NCBI GenBank assembly: GCA_964649195.1
Contig: CAZYPK010000055.1
Location: forward strand, 1 to 28,391
Length of the DNA: 28,391 nucleotides
Direction: 5' to 3'
Origin: JTS-RE9 sp964649195
GTDB lineage: Bacteria; Planctomycetota; Phycisphaerae; Phycisphaerales; Phycisphaeraceae
Each line of letters opens with the position of its first letter. Within the stretch, counting starts at the first letter, position 1. The notes below the pieces were generated by a model. That model made no database searches and was not told the origin of the DNA. It saw only the letters and a program-made list of their open reading frames with translations. The position numbers were made by a program, and so were the translations under genes. Below, one piece after another: positions 23,769 to 28,391 of this stretch.

Positions 23769-24020
23769 CCGGCCAAGTCGCCGGTCATTCTTGACTGACT
23801 TTTTGGGGTTGCATGCACTGCATGAATGATCTGCCATTTTTTGATCACGCGAAGTCTCGGCCAACTCTACAAGTCCGCCATGCCGCTGGCTCGTTCTCTG
23901 GTCGAACGATTTCGCGCGAAGCAGCGAGCCGTGCCGGTCCGATTTCTGAATTGTCAACGGCGATCTATTTCAAAGAGATATGGTGAATCCGTTCCGGGCC
24001 GACACGGCCCGGCTCGCTGC
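23769..24020. other. Non-coding gap between the two nucleotidyltransferase genes
   Basis: I see no gene here. A weak hairpin (CCGGC-CAAGTC-GCCGG) follows the stop, with a T-run at 23801. GCAGCGAGCC (23921-23930) is the inverse of GGCTCGCTGC (24011-24020), which belongs to the repeat starting at 23995. Confidence 0.5.
23995..24019 (+). repeat. 25-bp repeat R, left copy
   Basis: It begins CGGGCCGACACGGCCCGG, itself a palindrome around GACAC, and ends GGCTCGCTG. A direct copy with one mismatch lies at 24690-24714, on the other side of the nucleotidyltransferase gene. Confidence 0.85.
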
Positions 24021-24026
24021 TATAAT
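24021..24026 (+). promoter_or_regulatory. -10 box TATAAT, 6 nt from ATG 24033
   Basis: A perfect TATAAT directly after the left 25-bp repeat. Transcription should begin at about 24033. The repeat's palindrome overlaps where the -35 region would be, so it could be an operator. Confidence 0.55.
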
Positions 24027-24032
24027 CCTTCC

Positions 24033-24674
24033 ATGTTCGGCGATGGAGCACTCACATTTCGGGAGTTCGCAATGGGCGAGACGTTGCCGCTGGCGACGAT
24101 CCACGATGCCGTGCTGGGGTTTCTGCGCGGGCGCGATGATGCGGTGCTCTACGGGGCGCAGGCGGTGAACGCCTACGTGAACGAGCCGCGCATGACGCAG
24201 GATGTGGATGTGATGTCCACGCGCGGGGCGGAGCTGGCGGAGGAGATCCGGGCGATGCTCAATAAACGCTTCTTCATCGCCGCCCGTGTGCGCGAGGTTC
24301 GCGGCGGGATCGGCTACCGCGTCTATCAGGTTCGCAAGCCGGAGAACAGGCATCTTGTCGATGTCAGGCCGGTGCGATCACTTCCGTCGTCGCAGCGGGT
24401 CGATGAGGTGCTGGTGTTGACACCGATCGAGCTTGTTTGCGCGAAGGTTGCCAGCGCGGTGGGGCGGCCCAACACTGCAAAGGGGATGATCGATCTGGCC
24501 GATCTCCGTCGGCTTCTTCTGCGGTTTCCAGAGTTGAAGACGGATGCAGGACCGGTGCGCGATCGGCTTCAGCAGATGGTTGCAGAGGGTGAGGATGTCC
24601 GCGTTCTGGATGCCTGGACTGCAACGGCGGCACAGGAAATTGAAGAGGGCGACGAGGATTCGGAGTTTGAGTGA
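24033..24674 (+). CDS. Second nucleotidyltransferase (AbiEii-like), standalone
   Basis: A 213-residue protein. YGAQAVNAYVNEPRMTQDVD V (residues about 46-66) is the nucleotidyltransferase core with the DVDV Asp pair. A strand with HLVDVRPV and a helical C-terminal region (about 120-213) ending EEGDEDSEFE follow. There are two possible starts. ATG 24033 sits six bases after TATAAT and would be leaderless. ATG 24072 has GGGAG (24061-24065) six bases upstream and gives 200 residues; both could be used from the same transcript. Substrate and partner are unknown, and no small antitoxin-like gene is adjacent. It is bracketed by direct 25-bp repeats. Confidence 0.83.
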   Translation: MFGDGALTFREFAMGETLPLATIHDAVLGFLRGRDDAVLYGAQAVNAYVNEPRMTQDVDVMSTRGAELAEEIRAMLNKRFFIAARVREVRGGIGYRVYQVRKPENRHLVDVRPVRSLPSSQRVDEVLVLTPIELVCAKVASAVGRPNTAKGMIDLADLRRLLLRFPELKTDAGPVRDRLQQMVAEGEDVRVLDAWTATAAQEIEEGDEDSEFE

Positions 24675-24689
24675 GACGCGATGATTCGT

Positions 24690-24714
24690 CGGGCCGATAC
24701 GGCCCGGCTCGCTG
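24690..24714 (+). repeat. 25-bp repeat R, right copy
   Basis: CGGGCCGATACGGCCCGG followed by CTCGCTG lies in the 42-bp gap between the ends of the nucleotidyltransferase gene and the convergent lipoprotein gene. It has one mismatch to the copy at 23995. Its hairpin could serve as a terminator. Confidence 0.85.
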
Positions 24715-24716
24715 GC

Positions 24717-25055
24717 TCACTTTGCAGCCGTCTTTTTCGCCAGTTCCTCCTCGAACGCCTTTTTCGCGGCGAGATAGTTCTGGTGTGCCTCGCGGGCTTT
24801 GCCTTGCGTCGGCTGATCCCAGTTGGGGCCGGGGAACATCTGTTTGCCTTTCGCCAGGTCGTCGTCGTGCGTCTTGAGCGCGAAGTCGAGCGTTTCCTGC
24901 TTGAGCGTCCCTTCGTTCAGCTTTTCGAGCAGCAGCTTGTAAACATTGGCCGACCCTTGATAGTGGGCGGCGGCCCTGACCTCGTCCATGCTCGGACCGC
25001 AACCGGTCAGGATCATGGAAGTCAGCAGGAGGATGCAGGGGACTTTGAGCTTCAT
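24717..25055 (-). CDS. Small lipoprotein, function unknown
   Basis: A 112-residue protein. MKLKVPCILLLTSMILTGCG is a lipoprotein signal with the lipobox LTGC (Cys 19). The mature part is short, helical and charged (ALKTHDDDLAKGKQMFPGPN, AKKAFEEELAKKTAAK). The start at 25055 gives a proper signal; longer in-frame starts run into a palindromic repeat and are not credible. A weak GAGAAG lies upstream. I do not recognise the family. Confidence 0.78.
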   Translation of the reverse strand: MKLKVPCILLLTSMILTGCGPSMDEVRAAAHYQGSANVYKLLLEKLNEGTLKQETLDFALKTHDDDLAKGKQMFPGPNWDQPTQGKAREAHQNYLAAKKAFEEELAKKTAAK

Positions 25056-25096
25056 GATGGCTTCTCGGCAAGGGTACAAGGAGGTACAAGGATGGG

Positions 25097-25211
25097 GTGT
25101 GCCCATCTTTTGTGGCAGCATAAGCCCCGCCCGGAAGGGCGCGGGCTCAGGGATGTATGCCTCACAGCCCGCGCCCTTCCGGGCGGGGCTTGCCACAAAA
25201 TAGGGGCACGC
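25097..25211. repeat. Palindromic element C
   Basis: AAGCCCCGCCCGGAAGGGCG (from 25122) to 25147 pairs perfectly with 25166-25191 (26-base arms). It is extended outward by TTTTGTGGCA (25108-25117) facing TGCCACAAAA (25191-25200), with a 5-base insertion in the left arm, and by imperfect GTGCCC/GGGCAC ends. The loop is 18 bases. It lies in the divergent gap between the lipoprotein gene and ald. Confidence 0.92.
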
Positions 25212-25311
25212 TCCAAGGATGCGATCGCCTTGTGTTCACTATCGAACCAATGGTGACAACACTACACTGATGGCGGCATTTTTTTGAACCCCGTTTATTG
25301 CAGGAGCTTCC

Positions 25312-26412
25312 ATGATCATCGGCCTGCCTCGTGAGATCAAAGCGGATGAGTATCGCGTGGCCATGCTGCCGGTGGGCGTGGACATGCTCGTCGCGGCGGG
25401 GCACACCGTTCTCGTCGAGCGCGGGGCCGGTTCGGGCAGCGGGTATGAAGATGCCCAGTACGAAGCGGCGGGGGCGACGCTGGTGGATGATCATGCGACG
25501 GTCTTTGCGAAGTCGCAGATGATCGTGAAGGTGAAGGAGCCGCTGGGGCCTGAGCTTTCGATGATGACACATGGGCAGGTCGTGTTCACCTATTTCCACT
25601 TCGCCGCCAGCCGCGAGCTGACCGATGCCTGCCTCCGGTCGCGCATCACCGCGCTGGCCTATGAAACGCTGACCGATTCGCAGGGCCGGCTGCCGCTGCT
25701 GACGCCGATGAGCGAGGTGGCGGGACGGATGTCGATTCAGGAAGGCGCGAAGTACCTGGAGAAGCCGATGCGCGGGCGCGGCATCCTGCTGGGCGGCGTC
25801 ACCGGTGTGGAGCCTGGCAATGTGCTCATCCTCGGCGCCGGCGTCGTCGGTTTCAACGCGGCGAAGGTCGCGGCGGGACTGGGCGCCAACGTCACCGTCA
25901 TGGATGTCAATCTCGATCGCCTGCGCTATCTCGATGATGTGATGCCCGCCAACGTGACCGAGGTTTACAGCGATCCGCACGCCGTGCGCGAGTACGCGCT
26001 CCAGGCGGACCTGATCATCGGCGCCGTGCTCATCCCCGGCGGCCGCTGCCCGACGCTGATCACGGCGGCGATGCTCAAGGAGATGAAGAACGGCGCCGTC
26101 ATCGTCGATGTCGGCATCGACCAGGGCGGCTGCGTCGAGACGATCAGACCCACGACCCATGCGGACCCCACTTACGTCATCGACGGCGTGGTTCACTACG
26201 GCGTGACCAACATGCCCGGCGCCGTCGGCCGCACCAGCACGCAGGCCCTGTGCCACGCGACCCAGCCTTATGTGCTGCGGCTGGCCAACGCACTCAAGCA
26301 AGGCGGCATCGAGCAGCTTTGCGAACGCGATCGTTCGTTCGCCTCGGCCTTGAACATGCATCACGGCGACATCACGCACGAAGCCGTCAAGGCGTGGTAC
26401 GAGGCGAAGTGA
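25312..26412 (+). CDS. ald: Alanine dehydrogenase
   Basis: A 366-residue, full-length cytoplasmic enzyme. MIIGLPREIKADEYRVAMLP is the family start, KVKEPL (about 72-77) holds the substrate-binding Lys, YFHFAASREL holds the catalytic His (about 95), and GAGVVGFNAAKVAAGLGA (about 174-191) is the NAD-binding Gly-rich loop. It interconverts L-alanine and pyruvate plus ammonia with NAD. GGAG about six bases upstream supports the start at 25312. A possible -10 TACACT (about 25262) lies upstream, beyond a palindromic element. It appears monocistronic. Confidence 0.97.
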   Translation: MIIGLPREIKADEYRVAMLPVGVDMLVAAGHTVLVERGAGSGSGYEDAQYEAAGATLVDDHATVFAKSQMIVKVKEPLGPELSMMTHGQVVFTYFHFAASRELTDACLRSRITALAYETLTDSQGRLPLLTPMSEVAGRMSIQEGAKYLEKPMRGRGILLGGVTGVEPGNVLILGAGVVGFNAAKVAAGLGANVTVMDVNLDRLRYLDDVMPANVTEVYSDPHAVREYALQADLIIGAVLIPGGRCPTLITAAMLKEMKNGAVIVDVGIDQGGCVETIRPTTHADPTYVIDGVVHYGVTNMPGAVGRTSTQALCHATQPYVLRLANALKQGGIEQLCERDRSFASALNMHHGDITHEAVKAWYEAK

Positions 26413-26413
26413 G

Positions 26414-26500
26414 CCGGGTGAGCCGGGGGGAGCCAAAAGAGCCGGAGGAGCTGGGGCTGAGGCTCCCCCGGCTCTTTTGGCTCTTTCGGCTCCCCCCGGC
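26414..26500. repeat. AGCC-rich inverted repeat
   Basis: AGCCAAAAGAGCCGGAGGAG (26431-26450) pairs with 26463-26482 with one mismatch, leaving a 12-base loop, within a run of CCGGGGGAG-type 9-base units. It separates the 3' ends of ald and the sigma-factor gene and may terminate both. Confidence 0.85.
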
Positions 26501-26525
26501 ACTGGCCACCCGGCGCCGGACCGGT

Positions 26526-27368
26526 TCAATTCCGCTGCGTCCGCTTGAGTTCGCGCTGTCGTTGCTCTTCCATCTCGCGCTGCAAGGCCTTGCGCGCACA
26601 CTCAGGCAGCGGGCCGTCGCCCAGGGCGTGACAGGCGCCGACCGTCAGGTCCATGCTTGCGAAAATCGCGGCGCAGCGATCGCAGAAATCCTCCGAAGGC
26701 AGCGGGAAGGGCACGCCGTTGTCCAGGGCGTCCTGCTTGGCGCGCAGCAGGTCCATGCAGACCTGCTTCGCATAAGCGGGCGGCGGGGCGTCGCGCGTGG
26801 GCAGATGATGTTGCAGCGCATCGCGCAGCATCAGTCTGGCGCGATGCAGCCGCGTCTTCACCGTTGCCTCTTTCGTGCTCGTGATCTGCGCCACCTGTTC
26901 GATACTGAAGCCGACGATGTCCTTGAGGATCAAAGGCAGGCGAAACAACAAAGGCAGGTCAACGACCGCCGCCTCGACATGTTCGAGCGATTCCTGTTTC
27001 AACTGCCGGGCGAGCGGGCTGTCTTCATCGGCGGGCAGATCGGGCACGGGTCCGGTGGCGGGGAGCGAAGCGTTGAGCGAGGCAATGTGCTTCGGTTCGC
27101 CGCTGCGTCTGCGGTGTTTTCGCCGGGCCAGGCGCGTGGCGATGATGTAGAGCCATGTGCCGGGGTTGGCTTCGCCTTTGAACTGGCGCCACTTGCGGTA
27201 GGCCTGCACGAAGGTGTCCTGCACGATGTCCTCGGCATCGTGTACCTTGCCGGTGAGGCGAAGGGCCAGCGCGTAAAGTTTTCCGCCGTGCTGTTCGAGC
27301 AGGCGGGGGATGGCGACATCAGGCGGGTCGCCCGCTTGCACGATGGGGCTGGCCGGGGCGGTGGTCAT
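26526..27368 (-). CDS. ECF sigma-70 factor with Cys-rich C-terminal extension
   Basis: A 280-residue protein. Sigma region 2 spans about 22-88 (LRLTGKVHDAEDIVQDTFVQ, YIIATRLARRKHRR) and region 4 about 133-185 (LPLILKDIVGFSIEQVAQIT, STKEATVKTRLHRARLML). The final ~85 residues are an extra domain with Cys 204, 229, 232, 246 and 257 and His 247, spaced like a zinc site (CDRC...ACH). It could be a built-in sensor or anti-sigma-like module; that is inference. No separate anti-sigma gene is adjacent. Its ATG lacks a Shine-Dalgarno site; TATTCT sits seven bases before it. The target promoters are unknown. Confidence 0.92.
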   Translation of the reverse strand: MTTAPASPIVQAGDPPDVAIPRLLEQHGGKLYALALRLTGKVHDAEDIVQDTFVQAYRKWRQFKGEANPGTWLYIIATRLARRKHRRRSGEPKHIASLNASLPATGPVPDLPADEDSPLARQLKQESLEHVEAAVVDLPLLFRLPLILKDIVGFSIEQVAQITSTKEATVKTRLHRARLMLRDALQHHLPTRDAPPPAYAKQVCMDLLRAKQDALDNGVPFPLPSEDFCDRCAAIFASMDLTVGACHALGDGPLPECARKALQREMEEQRQRELKRTQRN

Positions 27369-27375
27369 TCGTAAG

Positions 27376-27381
27376 AGAATA
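27376..27381 (-). promoter_or_regulatory. -10-like box TATTCT, 7 nt from the sigma-factor ATG
   Basis: Four of six bases match TATAAT, at the same spacing as the other leaderless-type promoters. No good -35 box was found; the promoter may use another sigma factor, possibly its own product. Confidence 0.35.
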
Positions 27382-27420
27382 TGGGGGAATCACCGGTGAG
27401 GGAAGTGGACGGGGGGTTTC

Positions 27421-27464
27421 AGGCACGGCGTCTTGAAGACGCCGTGCCTCAAGACGCCGTGCCT
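27421..27464. repeat. GGCACGGCGTCTT palindrome with duplicated arm
   Basis: AGGCACGGCGTCTT (27421-27434) and AAGACGCCGTGCCT (27436-27449) form a perfect 14-base palindrome, and AAGACGCCGTGCCTT is repeated at 27451-27465. It directly follows the end of the hydrolase gene (minus strand) and likely acts as its terminator. Confidence 0.88.
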
Positions 27465-28280
27465 TCAAACCACCACGCGCAATCCGTCATACGCCAGCCG
27501 CACCCCCGCAGGCAGCCTCGGCTCCACCGTCGCGTGGCGGATGTCATGAGCGATGTGCGTGAAGTAGGTTCGCCCGGGTTTCACTTCTTCAACAACCTCC
27601 AGCGCCTGATCGATCGTGAAATGTGTCGGGTGCGGGCGATACCGCAACGCATCGATCACCAGCACATCCAGACCGCGAAGCAGCGGCCAGGTCTCCGTCG
27701 GTATCGCCGACACATCGGTGCAGTACGCGATCGAATGCGAACCATGATCGATGCGAAACCCCACGATCGGCAGCCTGCCGTGCATCAGCCGCAACGGCGT
27801 CCACCTCGCGCCGAACAGATCCAGCGGCAGGGCCGGCTCGATCGGATGGGCGATCAGCTCCGCGACGAATGACCGGTTTGCATTCGTGTGCGGTTCAAAG
27901 ATGTAGCGGAACATCTGGCGAAAGACATCGAGCACCGATTGCTCCGCGTGGATATGCACCGGACCGTTCATGACGATGTTGAAGCGGCGCAGATCATCGA
28001 GGCCGAAGATGTGGTCGGCATGGGCGTGGGTGTAAAGCACCGCATCGACATGGTTGACGCGGTTGCCGGTCATCTGAAGCCGAAGCTCAGGCGAGGTGTC
28101 GATGAGCATCTGTCTTCGGCTGGCGCCGCTGCCGCCGGCCGGTTCATCGTGGCTGATCAGCACGCTGGCCCTGCTGCGCCGATCGCGCGGATCGGCGGAG
28201 TGGCACACCTCGCAGTCGCAGCCGATCATGGGAACGCCCGCGCTGGTGCCCGAACCGAGAAAGAGCAGTTCCAGACTCAT
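27465..28280 (-). CDS. PhnP-like metallo-beta-lactamase-fold hydrolase
   Basis: A 271-residue cytoplasmic protein. MSLELLFLGSGTSAGVPMIG and CDCEVCHSADPRDRRSR open the fold as in PhnP-type cyclic phosphodiesterases, where the Cys-rich loop can bind a second zinc. The metal motif THAHADH is near residue 105, and later family landmarks are YCTDVS (Asp ligand), LVIDALRY and THIAHD. PhnP cleaves cyclic phosphate in phosphonate breakdown, but no phn genes are here, so a general phosphodiesterase is as likely. The start at 28280 fits the family; a TTG codon six codons earlier is less likely. A TACACT box lies six bases before the ATG. Confidence 0.9.
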   Translation of the reverse strand: MSLELLFLGSGTSAGVPMIGCDCEVCHSADPRDRRSRASVLISHDEPAGGSGASRRQMLIDTSPELRLQMTGNRVNHVDAVLYTHAHADHIFGLDDLRRFNIVMNGPVHIHAEQSVLDVFRQMFRYIFEPHTNANRSFVAELIAHPIEPALPLDLFGARWTPLRLMHGRLPIVGFRIDHGSHSIAYCTDVSAIPTETWPLLRGLDVLVIDALRYRPHPTHFTIDQALEVVEEVKPGRTYFTHIAHDIRHATVEPRLPAGVRLAYDGLRVVV

Positions 28281-28286
28281 GCGGGA

Positions 28287-28292
28287 AGTGTA
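28287..28292 (-). promoter_or_regulatory. -10-like box TACACT, 6 nt from the hydrolase ATG
   Basis: Four of six bases match TATAAT. There is no Shine-Dalgarno site between it and the ATG, consistent with a leaderless transcript. No good -35 was seen. Confidence 0.35.
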
Positions 28293-28321
28293 AGGCAAAC
28301 GGGCCAGGGTAAAAGCATATT

Positions 28322-28379
28322 GGGAGGGCGAGGCTCGCCGGGAGGGCGAGGCTCCCTTGGGAGGGCGAGGCTCCCGCCG
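28322..28379 (+). repeat. GGGAGGGCGAGGCTC tandem repeat
   Basis: Three exact copies of GGGAGGGCGAGGCTC start at 28322, 28340 and 28359, followed by CCGCCGAGCC. The array runs almost to the window edge and may continue beyond it. Repeats of this type are, from memory, widespread in planctomycete genomes. Confidence 0.85.
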
Positions 28380-28391
28380 AGCCGATTCGTT

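Noticed and set aside
23826..24032. N-terminal extension of the second nucleotidyltransferase
   Set aside because: The extra 69 residues cross a palindromic repeat and the TATAAT box and do not look like protein-coding sequence.
25162..26601. Minus-strand open frame of 479 codons opposite ald
   Set aside because: Antisense shadow that runs through two intergenic repeats; ald is unambiguous.
1..28391. tRNA or rRNA genes
   Set aside because: I found no cloverleaf with a GTTCRANNC-type T-arm or rRNA landmark by eye; a dedicated covariance search could still reveal one.

Overview
The window is a GC-rich, gene-dense bacterial chromosome segment that most likely comes from the phylum Planctomycetota, probably a Phycisphaerae-like lineage. 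The placement is inference. It rests on the very large secreted ThuA / PVC-type dehydrogenase / cytochrome c protein, a LpxI-type (Gram-negative, lipid A) enzyme, a CHASE2 adenylate cyclase, small planctomycete-style hypothetical proteins, and many short intergenic palindromes and microrepeats. No rRNA, tRNA, CRISPR array, transposase or phage gene was seen.

Layout. 1-4420: the end of an upstream gene, then a giant exported dehydrogenase-cytochrome. 4508-9397 (minus strand): a Sua5 / low-molecular-weight phosphatase fusion, tightly coupled to a large membrane-anchored protein, then after a 309-bp repeat-filled gap an orphan ABC ATPase. 9537-12164: a conserved hypothetical, divergent from a TolB-like lipoprotein and the acetolactate synthase regulatory subunit. 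12416-15495: a Fic AMP-transferase (minus) and a glycogen-synthase-like glycosyltransferase (plus). 15647-18604: a CHASE2 adenylate cyclase (minus). 18849-21873: a double-thioredoxin exported protein, a zinc-ribbon membrane protein, a 75-residue conserved hypothetical and LpxI. 22007-23107: the DNA polymerase III sliding clamp with a clear terminator. 23180-24674: an accessory pocket with an overlapping small-protein/nucleotidyltransferase pair and a second nucleotidyltransferase bracketed by 25-bp repeats. 24717-28280: a small lipoprotein, alanine dehydrogenase, an ECF sigma factor with a Cys-rich tail and a PhnP-like metallo-beta-lactamase-fold hydrolase.

Two genome-wide themes stand out. 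First, about eight genes lack a Shine-Dalgarno sequence and instead carry a -10-like hexamer (TATAAT, CATAAT, TACAAT, TAAACT, TACACT, TATTCT) exactly 6-7 nt before the ATG, which predicts leaderless transcripts; other genes have normal GGAG-type sites. Second, nearly every intergenic gap carries a palindromic or short tandem repeat. Two copies of one 38-bp-arm palindrome both sit between convergent gene ends, a 58-bp dispersed repeat occurs twice, and a 9-bp purine repeat seen between genes also appears in frame inside a coding region as a Gly-Ser-Pro linker.

Functionally the window mixes housekeeping (dnaN, lpxI, ilvH, ald, threonylcarbamoyl-AMP synthase), signalling (cyclase, ECF sigma, Fic), envelope redox functions and a toxin-antitoxin-like pocket. 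I see no single multi-gene pathway spanning it.
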